This document shows positions 35,824 through 44,309 of a stretch of 64,000 bases of DNA, piece after piece. How positions within the stretch are numbered: the first letter of the stretch is position 1; each line of letters starts with the position of its first letter. Under the pieces are notes generated by a model. It was not told the DNA's origin. It saw only the letters and a list, made by a program, of their open reading frames with translations, and did no database searches. Origin of the DNA: Opitutia bacterium (GTDB taxonomy: Bacteria; Verrucomicrobiota; Verrucomicrobiia; Opitutales; T3Sed10-336); assembly GCA_003558065.1 (NCBI GenBank), contig PWMU01000047.1:1-64000 (forward strand), given 5' to 3'. Both the position numbers and the translations under genes were made by a program.

Positions 35824-36837
35824 ATGAAACGACCATTTACTCTCCTGCTGGCAACGGTGCTCCTTTTCTCATTCGGGTGCGAACAGATTGATGAGGATTA
35901 TCCTTATTCGTGGAAGCCCGAGCGTCCGATGACTATTATCGTTCCCTGGGCCGCCGGCGGGTCGACGGACCAGGTGACCCGGGTTGCCGCGAAGGAACTC
36001 GAGAACGCCCTCGGTCAAACGGTGGTGATTGCCAATCAGTCCGGCGCCTCGGGTTCGATCGGCACCCGAAACGCCCTGCGGGCCGATCCCGACGGTTACA
36101 CCTGGACCTCCGGCGCCGCGTCGAGTCTGGGGACGTATTCCGTTCTGGGGCTTGTGGATACGGATCTCGACGACTGGCATCTGTTTCTGACCGTCGCCAA
36201 TGTGGCGGTGGTAAGCGTTAATCCCGATTCGCCGTATGAGGATTTCGGTGACTTGCTTGCTGCGATGGAAGAGGATCCGAGGATCTCCGTGGCTACGGCC
36301 GGAACGGCTTCGAGCGGACACAATGTGATGGACCTGATCAGCAAGACCGCGGGCGTGGACTACCGTCATGTGAGTTATGACGGCGGCAATCCGGCGGTGA
36401 TTTCAACGGTCTCGGGCGAGACCCAGGTGACGACGCTACTGGCGACCGAACAGGTGGAAATGATCCGTGGCGAGCGGCTCCGTCCTCTCGCCACACTCTC
36501 GAAGGAACCCCTTGAAATCGAAGGCTACGGCGAGATTCCTTCGATATACGAATGGTTGCCGGATATCGATTACGCCACGAATTATTTTGGCATCTGGGTT
36601 CGCAAGGGCGTTCCCGACGAGGTCCTGGAAACCATGGAACGGATTTGGGAGGAGCAGATAAGCAACTCCGAGGAGCTGAAGCGTTACGCTCGCCAGCAGG
36701 GGGCGATTCACACGCCTTATTACGGGGAAGACGCCAGGGAGCGTGTCTGGGAAAAGGTGAAGAGTGATGCCTGGGTCTTGTACGATTCGGGGCAGGCGGA
36801 GGTTTCACCGGAGGAACTCGGTATTCCGCGTCCTTAG
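35824..36837 (+). CDS. Tripartite tricarboxylate transporter substrate-binding lipoprotein (TctC)
   Basis: 337 residues. A lipoprotein signal (LLLATVLLFSFGCEQ; lipobox LFSFGC) anchors it, whereas many TctC proteins are free in the periplasm. The family core follows: RPMTIIVPWAAGGSTDQVTR, NQSGASGSIGTRNAL, GYTWTSGAAS and the C-terminal YFGIWVRKGVPDEV. TctC captures a carboxylated solute for the TctAB permease; the substrate is not predicted. tctB follows 128 bp later. Confidence 0.87.
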   Translation: MKRPFTLLLATVLLFSFGCEQIDEDYPYSWKPERPMTIIVPWAAGGSTDQVTRVAAKELENALGQTVVIANQSGASGSIGTRNALRADPDGYTWTSGAASSLGTYSVLGLVDTDLDDWHLFLTVANVAVVSVNPDSPYEDFGDLLAAMEEDPRISVATAGTASSGHNVMDLISKTAGVDYRHVSYDGGNPAVISTVSGETQVTTLLATEQVEMIRGERLRPLATLSKEPLEIEGYGEIPSIYEWLPDIDYATNYFGIWVRKGVPDEVLETMERIWEEQISNSEELKRYARQQGAIHTPYYGEDARERVWEKVKSDAWVLYDSGQAEVSPEELGIPRP

Positions 36838-36965
36838 TCTGGTAAGCGGAAACGGCAACGGCAATCGCTGCACAGGATTCTGCATGGATCAATTGAGGAT
36901 CGATCTTCACGCATTCCCGGGGTCTTGCCAGGGGAAGAACCGCGAGAGCCGCCGGGGTAAGTAGC

Positions 36966-37589
36966 ATGGCAAGCGACTCGCCAAGCGAGCACCGGGACGA
37001 CCAGCCGGCTGAGCTCCACTCGATGCTTCGTCTCGATCTGCTGAGCGGAGTGGCTTTCTCCGCCCTGGGATTGTTTATGGCGATCAAGTCGTGGTACATG
37101 CCGCGTCTGGAGCACCGCGATGTGAGTCCCTTCACCGTTCCGGGAATTGTGACCGGGGTGCTCGGCGGGGTGCTGCTCGTGCTGGGGATTTTCATGATCG
37201 TGCGCGCTGCGGCTAAAGGAGGATGGAGGTTCGCGGGGAGCGGAGCGGCGATTCGCGAAGCCTTGTTGACCAGAGGCGGAGCCAAGCTGTTGCTGACGCT
37301 TGGGCTGACCCTCGGCTACGCAGCGGGCTTGGTCGGCCGGATTCGGTTTGAGTGGGCGACGATTTTGTTCCTGTTTGTCTTTATTCTCCTTTTCGAATGG
37401 AACAAGCCGGCGGCCGGCGGGGACCAGCTCCGCGTCTTTCAGCGAATCGATGGGTTTTTCATGAGAGTGTTCGGCGGGACTGCCGGTCTCCGGATTAGAA
37501 CGATGGTGGCCGCGGCGATATTGGCGACGGTTGTTGCCTTTACGGTCGTGTACGTTTTTCAGGAGGTGTTCCGGATTCGCCTGCCCTAG
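36966..37589 (+). CDS. Tripartite tricarboxylate transporter small subunit (TctB)
   Basis: 207 residues with four hydrophobic helices (LLSGVAFSALGLFMAIKSW, GVLGGVLLVLGIFMIVRA, LLLTLGLTLGYAAGLVG, MVAAAILATVVAFTVVYV) as in the small TctB subunit. The order C-B-A fits the transporter. Its TAG stop is shared with the palindromic repeat copy at 37587. That could lower read-through to tctA, or protect the tctCB mRNA. Confidence 0.82.
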   Translation: MASDSPSEHRDDQPAELHSMLRLDLLSGVAFSALGLFMAIKSWYMPRLEHRDVSPFTVPGIVTGVLGGVLLVLGIFMIVRAAAKGGWRFAGSGAAIREALLTRGGAKLLLTLGLTLGYAAGLVGRIRFEWATILFLFVFILLFEWNKPAAGGDQLRVFQRIDGFFMRVFGGTAGLRIRTMVAAAILATVVAFTVVYVFQEVFRIRLP

Positions 37590-37620
37590 GAGTCTGTCGG
37601 GCTTCGCCGACAGACTCCTA
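37587..37620. repeat. Perfect palindrome, copy 2 (REP/terminator-like)
   Basis: The same 32 bases as at 4427-4458 (37588-37619 here), with an added T/A pair on the outside. It starts inside the tctB TAG stop and sits in the 44-bp gap between tctB and tctA, so it would form within the tctCBA transcript. No T-run follows. Confidence 0.8.
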
Positions 37621-37633
37621 ATTGATTTAAATT

Positions 37634-39163
37634 ATGCCTGAAGGATTTCAGTTTCTGCTGCAGGGGATCGTCAGTATTCTAACGTCTCCGGCTATCATTC
37701 ACGTACTCTGGGCGACACTGCTCGGTATTTGCGTGGGGATGCTGCCCGGATTGACCGCGACGCTCGGGTTGACGTTGCTGACCACCCTGACGCTCGGCAT
37801 GTCTTCGAACGATGCTATTCTGATTCTTATCTGCATGTACGTGGGCGCCATTTACGGGGGGAGCCGGAGCGCCATTCTGCTCAATATTCCCGGCACACCG
37901 GCGAGTGCGGCGACGTCGCTCGACGGCTTTCCACTGGCGCGGTCGGGGAATGTCGCCCAGGCAATGGGGATCGCCACGGCCGGGTCGGTCCTGGGAACGC
38001 TGATCGGCATGGTCTGCCTGGCTCTCTTTGCGCCGATGCTCGCCGAGTTTGCGCTGGACTTCGGTTCGTTCGAGTTTTTCTGGCTCGCGGTGTTCGGTAT
38101 CGTGATCTCCGGGCGCCTGACGGCGGCGGACGATCCGGTTAAAGGCTGGATTGCCGGCTTCATCGGGTTGAGCGTGGCGATGGTGGGTGAGGATCCGATT
38201 CATGCCTACGACCGCTTCAGTTTCGGAAACCCGGATCTTCGGGGCGGGTTCGACCTGTTGCCCGTCCTGGTCGGAGTTTTCGGGTTTGCCGAGATTCTCA
38301 CGGTGATGAAATCACCTGTTTACAAGGTCACCAAGAATGTCGCCGATTCGGTGATACCCAAGGTTCGGGAGGTTTTGGGGTACTGGAAGACGATTATTCG
38401 TTCCGGCATTACCGGAACCTTTACCGGGATCATTCCCGGGGTAGGCGAAGATATGGGGGCGTGGGCGTCTTATGCCATGGCCAAGGGCTTCAGCAAGGAG
38501 AGGGAAAAGTATGGCAAGGGGTCTGTCGAAGGGTTGATGGCGGCGGAAACAGGAAACAGCGCCTCGGTTCCGGGCTCGATCATTCCCGTATTAACACTGG
38601 CGATACCGGGATCCGCACCGGCCGCTGTGTTGCTGGCCGCGCTCTTTATTCACGGCGTCAATCCCGGTCCCTTGATCATGACCAACAATCCGGGGTTGGT
38701 GTTTGAAATCGTGGCAATGATCCTGTTCGCCAGCCTGGCCATTCTGGTATACGGGCTCCTTCTGACCAAGCCGTTGGTTCATATCCTGCGCGTTCCGAGC
38801 CAGAAGCTGATGCCGATTATTTTCGTTTTGTGCACGGTGGGCGCGTTCGCGGTGGCAAGCCGGGTGTTCGATATCTGGGTCATGCTCGGCTTCGGGGTGC
38901 TCGGCTTCATCCTTCGGGAAATGAAGTACCCGATGGCCCCGCTCGTCCTCGGCGTTGTCCTCGGCCCGATCCTCGACCAGAACCTGCGCCGAAGTCTCAA
39001 TCTGACCGACGGGGAATTGATCCCGTTCTTCACCCGTCCCATCTCCCTGACGCTCGTGATCATCATTGTGCTGACCCTGGCGCTCGGTTTCAAACCCGTT
39101 ACCAACGCCCTCAGGAAAGGTCTGAACAGGGTGTTTTCGGGATCCCTCGGGAACGGAACCTGA
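37634..39163 (+). CDS. Tripartite tricarboxylate transporter large permease (TctA)
   Basis: 509 residues with about a dozen hydrophobic helices. The TctA signatures are present: MLPGLTATLGLTLLTTLT near the N-terminus and GIIPGVGEDMGAWASYAMAKG in the middle, followed by GSVEGLMAAETGNSASVPGS. It forms the membrane channel with TctB and takes solute from TctC by ion-coupled transport. The set is complete, but no regulator (TctDE) is adjacent. Confidence 0.92.
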   Translation: MPEGFQFLLQGIVSILTSPAIIHVLWATLLGICVGMLPGLTATLGLTLLTTLTLGMSSNDAILILICMYVGAIYGGSRSAILLNIPGTPASAATSLDGFPLARSGNVAQAMGIATAGSVLGTLIGMVCLALFAPMLAEFALDFGSFEFFWLAVFGIVISGRLTAADDPVKGWIAGFIGLSVAMVGEDPIHAYDRFSFGNPDLRGGFDLLPVLVGVFGFAEILTVMKSPVYKVTKNVADSVIPKVREVLGYWKTIIRSGITGTFTGIIPGVGEDMGAWASYAMAKGFSKEREKYGKGSVEGLMAAETGNSASVPGSIIPVLTLAIPGSAPAAVLLAALFIHGVNPGPLIMTNNPGLVFEIVAMILFASLAILVYGLLLTKPLVHILRVPSQKLMPIIFVLCTVGAFAVASRVFDIWVMLGFGVLGFILREMKYPMAPLVLGVVLGPILDQNLRRSLNLTDGELIPFFTRPISLTLVIIIVLTLALGFKPVTNALRKGLNRVFSGSLGNGT

Positions 39164-39246
39164 GCGGGATACCGTGCCCGAACTCCGGAAGGCACCGGAT
39201 TCGAATTGCCCTTTTCCGGCCCGGCGGTTTAGCTTTTGAGTCCATC

Positions 39247-39903
39247 ATGAAAGTACTCGTTATTGGAGCAAACGGAAAGACAGGGCGGCGGGTGGTCCGG
39301 CGGCTCAAGGCGAGTTCCCGCGAACCGCTGGCGATGATTCGTACGCCGGACCAGAGGCCGGCTTTCGATGAACTTGGCGTGCCGACCGTACTCGGCGACC
39401 TCGAGTACCCGATCGATCACGCCGTTCGCGGCTGCGACGCCGTGATCTTCGCGGCCGGATCGGGGTCCCGGACCGGCAAAGACAAGACCGTGCTGGTCGA
39501 CCACCTCGGGGCGATTCGCTCAATGGTGGCGGCAGCGGTCCACGGGGCGTCACGTTACGTTATGCTTTCGTCCTTTCGCGCCGATCCGCGGAGCGATTCA
39601 CGTATCAAGCATTACCACCGGGCCAAGGGATTGGCCGACGATTTTCTGCGCACCCAGCATGAGGTGATGGAGCAGAGCCTGGAGTGGACGATCGTGTGTC
39701 CCGCCGGTCTAACCGAGGAACCCGGTACCGAAAAGGTTGCGGTTGGCAAAGTCGGGTGGGAGCCTTCCGGAGAATTCCAGACTTCGAGGGACAACCTCGC
39801 CGCGGCGCTGGTCGACTCGCTGGACGAACCCAATACGGTGCGCAGGGAGTTCGTGCTGATCGACGGTGAGACCCCGCTTCGAGACGCGCTCAGGTCGGTC
39901 TGA
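39247..39903 (+). CDS. NAD(P)-binding atypical SDR family protein
   Basis: 218 residues from ATG 39247; the open frame before it lies in tctA antiphase and is not used. N-terminal MKVLVIGANGKTGRRVVRRL is a Rossmann nucleotide-binding loop (GxxGxxG), and GCDAVIFAAGSG, YVMLSSFRADPRS and WTIVCPAGLTEEPG are typical of the NmrA/SDR_a5-type group. Such proteins act as oxidoreductases or redox sensors. Downstream of the transporter but separated by 83 bp. Confidence 0.8.
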   Translation: MKVLVIGANGKTGRRVVRRLKASSREPLAMIRTPDQRPAFDELGVPTVLGDLEYPIDHAVRGCDAVIFAAGSGSRTGKDKTVLVDHLGAIRSMVAAAVHGASRYVMLSSFRADPRSDSRIKHYHRAKGLADDFLRTQHEVMEQSLEWTIVCPAGLTEEPGTEKVAVGKVGWEPSGEFQTSRDNLAAALVDSLDEPNTVRREFVLIDGETPLRDALRSV

Positions 39904-40051
39904 GGGAAGCGGGAGTCTGGAGATAATCCGGCGCTGCCGAAAGGCTCGAAGGGGCTGGAGTCGTTGGCGGTCCCTGCGCGCAAGGCGGGACCGATCTCGC
40001 GGAACCGCCGGTCTTCCGCCGGGCCGGCGCGGTTCCCTGTCGTGGTACCCT

Positions 40052-40540
40052 TTATGCGGCGATCCGCTCGCCCAGGACTCCACCGGCGATGACCGCCAGG
40101 AGAAAAATCGAGAGAACGAGAATTCCGAGAAGGATCAGTCCTCCGAGGACGGCAAAACAGAGCCGGAGCTTTGCCAGTGAACGAATGAAGCTTTCCTGGT
40201 CGGCCTCGTACTGGGCTCGGTCCGCAGCGTTGGCGGATTGAAACAGCAGAACGCCGATCCAGATCGGCAACCAGGCGATGATGAGGCCGATAATGGTGAG
40301 CGCCAGCAGCACGCCGTAAAGGAATGCGACGACGCCGAGAAACCGCATCCAGCCTTTGGCTTCCCAGAGAGGGGCGCTCAGTTCGCGAATCAACTTCTCG
40401 GTGTTGCCGTCCATTCGGGATATGTCTTCGTCCACACGATTTATCCGGAGATACAAGGCCCCTGCGGGGTACAAGGCAACGGTAATCATGAGGAACCCCG
40501 CCACGAAAAAGCGCCATCGACGCTGGGAGTCCGGGCACAA
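40052..40540 (-). CDS. DUF5362 family membrane protein
   Basis: 162 residues. An N-terminal helix (FFVAGFLMITVALYPAGALYL) is followed by a helical segment and a pair of C-terminal helices (FLGVVAFLYGVLLALTIIGLIIAW and LGGLILLGILVLSIFLLAVIAG). The pattern WMRFLGVVAFLYG...GLIIAWLPIWIGVLLFQSA fits DUF5362. Function unknown. Confidence 0.65.
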   Translation of the reverse strand: MCPDSQRRWRFFVAGFLMITVALYPAGALYLRINRVDEDISRMDGNTEKLIRELSAPLWEAKGWMRFLGVVAFLYGVLLALTIIGLIIAWLPIWIGVLLFQSANAADRAQYEADQESFIRSLAKLRLCFAVLGGLILLGILVLSIFLLAVIAGGVLGERIAA

Positions 40541-40582
40541 ACCGAGTCCGCGGGCTCCTTTTTATTTGCTTTGATCCGGCCG

Positions 40583-40735
40583 ATGGAGGATAGAATTTAT
40601 GTTCCCGATGCCGACGACCTGTCGCTGGGCGACGAACTCTACGCTTACCGTAAAGGTTGGGCGCGCCTCGCCCGGGCCGACACTCACGGCGGCGGGCCGG
40701 CAACCCGGGAAATTCGACCTGAAAGGACACCATGA
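40583..40735 (+). CDS. Possible 50-residue protein coupled to a lipoprotein gene
   Basis: ATG 40583 opens a 50-codon frame (MEDRIYVPDADDLSLGDELY...), the stop of which overlaps the following lipoprotein start (ATGA at 40732-40735). GGAGG overlaps rather than precedes the start, so a ribosome site is unclear. Normal composition and the overlap suggest a real leader or small partner protein. Confidence 0.35.
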   Translation: MEDRIYVPDADDLSLGDELYAYRKGWARLARADTHGGGPATREIRPERTP

Positions 40736-41223
40736 AAGCTGTGCTGATCCCCTTGTTTTTTATTTTCCTCGCCGGCTGTGCGACCAGTTCCTACCGGAAC
40801 CAGGCCGAAGATTTTCGCGAGAGCGGGGGCGAGGAAGCGGCCGCTTACGGGACTTTGGCTCCTGTGTCGGTTGAAGCCCTGGAGTATTTTCTTGCGGAAC
40901 AGTACGGCGCCGTGGATGCCTTTCTGGAAGGGGTTGAGGAAAGGCTGCATGATTCCCTCGAGTTACAGCGATATATCCGCGATGCGCGGGAGATCAATGA
41001 AAGAGCCCGCCTCGACACCGATCCCGACTGGGTCGATTTTATCCGGCGGATACGTTCCGATGACGAGCTTTACCTCTTCGAGTATCGGAGGGAATACTAC
41101 AATGACTTCGGATTGCTTGTGCTGCGTGACGGGAGAATTGTTTTCCGTACCGTCTGGGACAGCGCCTGGCCGTCGGGAATGGATGCCCAACAGATTGCGA
41201 ATCCGGAAATCGACCGGCTGTAG
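40732..41223 (+). CDS. Unrecognised small lipoprotein
   Basis: 163 residues. The signal MKAVLIPLFFIFLAGCATSS has a clear lipobox (LAGC). The mature part is acidic and helical (EALEYFLAEQYGAVDAFLEGV) with a C-terminal beta segment (LYLFEYRREYYNDFGLLVLRDGRIVFRTVWDS) resembling a PepSY- or SH3-like small domain, but no family was recognised. It is presumably attached to a membrane facing the periplasm. Confidence 0.65.
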   Translation: MKAVLIPLFFIFLAGCATSSYRNQAEDFRESGGEEAAAYGTLAPVSVEALEYFLAEQYGAVDAFLEGVEERLHDSLELQRYIRDAREINERARLDTDPDWVDFIRRIRSDDELYLFEYRREYYNDFGLLVLRDGRIVFRTVWDSAWPSGMDAQQIANPEIDRL

Positions 41224-41289
41224 AGCCTGTGAATCCGGGCCCTTGTGAGCGGGGACTGAATGGGTGCCCGGTACCGCCTTTGTGATCAA

Positions 41290-42549
41290 TCAATCTTCGG
41301 CTGAGGGGATCTCATAAAAGAACCTGGCCACGGCGCGTCCGAAATCAGAGCCCAGGGCCAGGTAGCGTTCGACGGTCATGTAACGACCGTCGTTTGGGCC
41401 GTAGGTAACGTCCTGGTACGCGGCTTCGAAGGTTATCGAATGAACGCCCAGTGCCCGGTAGCCCCAAGCCTTGGCAGTGGTGCCCGCGATTCCTCCGTCC
41501 CGCCCGCCGTCCGGATTGAAATCGGGATTGATCTCGTTGAAGCTTCGCTTGAAGGCCAGCATCTCGTCGTACATCTCCCGCGAAGTGACCTCCGCGCTGT
41601 TGTAATAAAAGAAGTTTTCGCGAATGGACGAGTGCGCGTGCTTGTCGGAGAACAGGAGGATATCGTCATGCGTTTCGTGGTGATGGACGATGCGGTCGAT
41701 GGCGGCTTGAATGGTGGGGGCCTGCGGATCCGTATCGAGCCACTGCCGGTTAAGGTTGAGCCCGGCGGCATTGGTCCGGAAATTGCCTCGAAGTACGCCG
41801 TCCGGATTGATGAAGCCGATTATGTGAAAGCTGCAATTTTCGAGAAGCGCCGCAGCCTGGGGGCTGTCGGAAAGCAGCCAGCGGATCAGGCCCTCGATCA
41901 TCCAGGATCCGGGGGTTTCGCCGGGATGCTGGCGTCCCACTACCCAGATCGAATGTTTCTCCGATTCGGGAATGTCCGGGTCGGCCAGACTCAGTAGATG
42001 AACGGGGTTCCCGTCGAGAGATTCCGCGAGTAGCTCGACCCCGGAAACCCTCGAATGGGACTCGATTTCTTCGAGGAGATCGAGCCAGCGGGAGAAATTG
42101 TAAACCGGAACCAGCGCAAGCCAGTCGCTGTCGGTTTCCGGAGTGTAAGCGAATTCAAAGACGCCGTTTGCGTAGCGGGCGTTTTTGATGCGATTCCAGG
42201 TTTCACCGTCGTCATGGGAGACCACCGGCGCGTTGAAGCGCCATGCGCCGGAGGCGTTTGTATCGCCGGCGTTGACGATACGCAGCGTGATATCCCTTTC
42301 GGCGGCTCCTGTCAGGCGGAAGGAGTACCAGCGTTTGTGGTTCGAGGTTCCGTCGTTGTCGGCGAGGATGTTGAATTCGATCGAAGTGTCGTCGACCTGC
42401 TCCCAAGCGCCGACACTGGCGCCTTCGAAGTCGGTATCGAGAGTGATTGTCTTTACCGCGGCCGGTTCGGATCCGGAAAGGCCGGCCGAGACCGGCACGG
42501 CGAGACAGGTGGAAAGCAACAGAGGTAAACGGAAGCGGGATTTGTTCAT
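41290..42549 (-). CDS. M14-family zinc carboxypeptidase (cytosolic CCP-like subgroup), secreted
   Basis: 419 residues with a signal peptide (PLLLSTCLAVPVSAG). An N-terminal beta domain resembling that of CCP-type M14 enzymes is followed by the peptidase: the zinc ligands are in GRQHPGETPGSWM (HxxE), with a third His expected around IVHHHETHDD or DKHAHSS. Arg and Asn for the substrate carboxylate are in NPDGVLRGNFRTNAAGLNLNR, and the catalytic Glu is in HSITFEAAY. It removes C-terminal amino acids or side-chain glutamates. Export fits a role in peptide scavenging. Confidence 0.82.
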   Translation of the reverse strand: MNKSRFRLPLLLSTCLAVPVSAGLSGSEPAAVKTITLDTDFEGASVGAWEQVDDTSIEFNILADNDGTSNHKRWYSFRLTGAAERDITLRIVNAGDTNASGAWRFNAPVVSHDDGETWNRIKNARYANGVFEFAYTPETDSDWLALVPVYNFSRWLDLLEEIESHSRVSGVELLAESLDGNPVHLLSLADPDIPESEKHSIWVVGRQHPGETPGSWMIEGLIRWLLSDSPQAAALLENCSFHIIGFINPDGVLRGNFRTNAAGLNLNRQWLDTDPQAPTIQAAIDRIVHHHETHDDILLFSDKHAHSSIRENFFYYNSAEVTSREMYDEMLAFKRSFNEINPDFNPDGGRDGGIAGTTAKAWGYRALGVHSITFEAAYQDVTYGPNDGRYMTVERYLALGSDFGRAVARFFYEIPSAED

Positions 42550-42606
42550 GGGTTTTTCACGAAGTCAATGATGGTGCGTGAGATGCCGATAGCGCCGGGG
42601 CGCCCC

Positions 42607-43077
42607 TTATTGGACTTTCAGGACTGAGCCCGGTACTCCGTTGGCCAGAGTGAACGTTTCGTTTTCGCGCTTGCCGAGAATCCGTGTTGCCATTGGGGAC
42701 TGGGGGGTGACCACCGTGATCTCGTCTCCGTTGAGCGTGAGGATCTGGCCGCCCGCGGCGGGGGCAACGAAAAACCGATCGCGCGAGCCGTTTATGTCAC
42801 AAGTGACAAGTGCGCCCAGGGCTACCGCGTCCTTCGGTTCCAGCAGGTCGTTCCGGTATTGTTCCAGGGTCTCGATCGCCTGCGCCCACTGGCGCGCCTG
42901 CGTGGCCTGGCCCGCAGCCAGGTAGGATGCTTCGATGCCTTGGGTGTCCCATTGGGACTCGGCTCGGGCCTCCTCGTTCGTGGCATACTCTGCGGCGTCC
43001 TGCGAGGCCGAGACCGCGCCTTCGAACTCGGCTTTCAGCAGGTCGAGCAGTTCGGTCAATACATCCGTCTTGTTCAT
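42607..43077 (-). CDS. Gre-like transcription elongation factor (GreAB family)
   Basis: 156 residues from ATG 43077; a TTG at 43083 is an alternative start. The N-terminal helical part (SQDAAEYATNEEARAESQWDT) is followed by GIEASYLAAGQ and a C-terminal FKBP-like domain ending SPMATRILGKRENETFTL. That C-terminal signature is Gre-like. The arrangement matches small GreAB-like proteins that may bind RNA polymerase in its secondary channel. Whether it stimulates transcript cleavage is uncertain. Confidence 0.72.
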   Translation of the reverse strand: MNKTDVLTELLDLLKAEFEGAVSASQDAAEYATNEEARAESQWDTQGIEASYLAAGQATQARQWAQAIETLEQYRNDLLEPKDAVALGALVTCDINGSRDRFFVAPAAGGQILTLNGDEITVVTPQSPMATRILGKRENETFTLANGVPGSVLKVQ

Positions 43078-43232
43078 TTCCAATCAGGATAACCCATTCC
43101 GGGGGAAACGCCAAGACCAGTTGTGTGCATCCGTCGAATTTGGGCCGGGAAAGAGGTCGCAACCGAAACACATGTGCTGATTCCTCACACTGTTCGGCAT
43201 TCTCCGGTCTGCGGCTGCGTTGGTTTTGATGG

Positions 43233-43257
43233 GTAAACGATTGGTTTACAGTAGAAT
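43233..43257 (+). promoter_or_regulatory. Inverted repeat and -10-like box upstream of the fasciclin gene
   Basis: GTAAAC-GATTG-GTTTAC (43233-43249) is a 6-bp-arm inverted repeat directly before TAGAAT (43252-43257), a 5/6 match to a -10 box. No -35 box at normal spacing is seen, so the start may be activator-dependent or the repeat may be an operator. It lies about 100 bp before the gene. Confidence 0.35.
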
Positions 43258-43360
43258 GAAAATAAGTCGCCTCATTGGCCGACTCTGTGCTGTGCGCTTG
43301 GCACGGATCCTGTTAGGGAAGCAGCCGGAATATGAACAACCAGCATGAAAGGGTATGATT

Positions 43361-44155
43361 ATGAGTACGGAAAAGCAAAGCAGAATCAGTTCGTCCATTG
43401 CGTTGGCGGCGGCGGGTTTATTCGGGATTTCGACGGCGCTCGCGGCGCAGGATTTCCCCGCCCCTGAACAGGAAGAGGAGGAGCGGCAACCGGCGCAGCC
43501 GGAACAACGGGAGGCGGCTCCCGAGCCCGAGCCCAGGGCCGAGCGCGAAGTCGATGAGGACGGCGATTCACTGGTGGACGTGATCAGTGAAAAAGAGGAA
43601 CTGGAGAAGTTCGCCGAGATTCTCGAACAATCGGGATATGCCGATCGGTTTGCAGAAGAGCTGAGCGCGATGCGCCATTCGGAAACTACGATTCTCGCGC
43701 CTCACAACGACGCCTTCGAAGATCTCCCGGACGAGGTGATCGAAAAGATGAAGGATCCGGATAACCGTCTGGAAGTCGCCGAGGTCATCGATCATCACCT
43801 CTTTCCACAGGGGAGAACGGCTGAAGAGATGAAGGAGGCTCCCGCACTCTTCAATTACAGCGCCCGAAACGTCACTGTGGAGGAGGGCGACGACGCGATT
43901 GAAATACGGACTGAAGACGCTGAGGTGAAGGTTGTGGAAGCGGACCTTGAAGCTTCCGACGGTTACGTCCATGTGGTGGATGATTTCCTGGTGGCATCCA
44001 TTGACGAGTCCACCTTTGAACGGGAGGAAATGGCTCCGCAAATGCCCGAACAGCAACAGCCGCAGCAACAACAGCCGCAGCAGCAACCGCAACCGCAGCA
44101 ACCGCCGCAACAGCAACCGGAGGGCGGCGATGATGAGGAAGCTGCGCCCTGGTAA
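43361..44155 (+). CDS. Secreted fasciclin-domain protein with Gln/Pro-rich tail
   Basis: 264 residues from ATG 43361, which has AAGGG seven bases before it (ATG 43355 is the alternative). The signal peptide (SSIALAAAGLFGISTALA) is followed by an acidic Glu/Pro/Gln linker, then one FAS1 domain: DGDSLVDVISEKEELEKFAEILEQ..., TTILAPHNDAFEDLPDEVIE..., VIDHHLFPQGR and VHVVDDFLVAS. The last 40 residues or so are Gln/Pro-rich. FAS1 domains mediate adhesion or protein contacts outside the cell. A terminator follows at 44185. Confidence 0.85.
   Translation: MSTEKQSRISSSIALAAAGLFGISTALAAQDFPAPEQEEEERQPAQPEQREAAPEPEPRAEREVDEDGDSLVDVISEKEELEKFAEILEQSGYADRFAEELSAMRHSETTILAPHNDAFEDLPDEVIEKMKDPDNRLEVAEVIDHHLFPQGRTAEEMKEAPALFNYSARNVTVEEGDDAIEIRTEDAEVKVVEADLEASDGYVHVVDDFLVASIDESTFEREEMAPQMPEQQQPQQQQPQQQPQPQQPPQQQPEGGDDEEAAPW
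44050..44119 (+). repeat. CAG/CAA/CCG tract coding for Gln/Pro
   Basis: Near-repeats of CAGCAACAGCCGCAGCAA code for the Gln/Pro tail of the fasciclin protein. The codon mix (CAG, CAA, CCG) is not a perfect triplet repeat, so slippage is less likely than in a homogeneous tract, but length variation between strains could be expected. Confidence 0.7.
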
Positions 44156-44184
44156 TCTGTAAGGGAATGAGTACTGGGGAAAGG

Positions 44185-44213
44185 ACGGCCGGCTCGGATC
44201 TCGAGCCGGCCGT
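44185..44213 (+). terminator. Hairpin terminator after the fasciclin gene
   Basis: ACGGCCGGCTC and GAGCCGGCCGT form an 11-bp stem over a 7-base loop, followed by TTTCCGTTT. A moderate intrinsic terminator. It is also upstream of the convergent DUF2264 gene's 3' end. Confidence 0.65.
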
Positions 44214-44309
44214 TTCCGTTTGTACGCCTGCCAATCCTCGCTGCGGATTCAGAGGCTGATTCGTGGGTCGTACAGCTCGCGGCAGCGGTTCATCCGGGTT
44301 GACTCCCGT

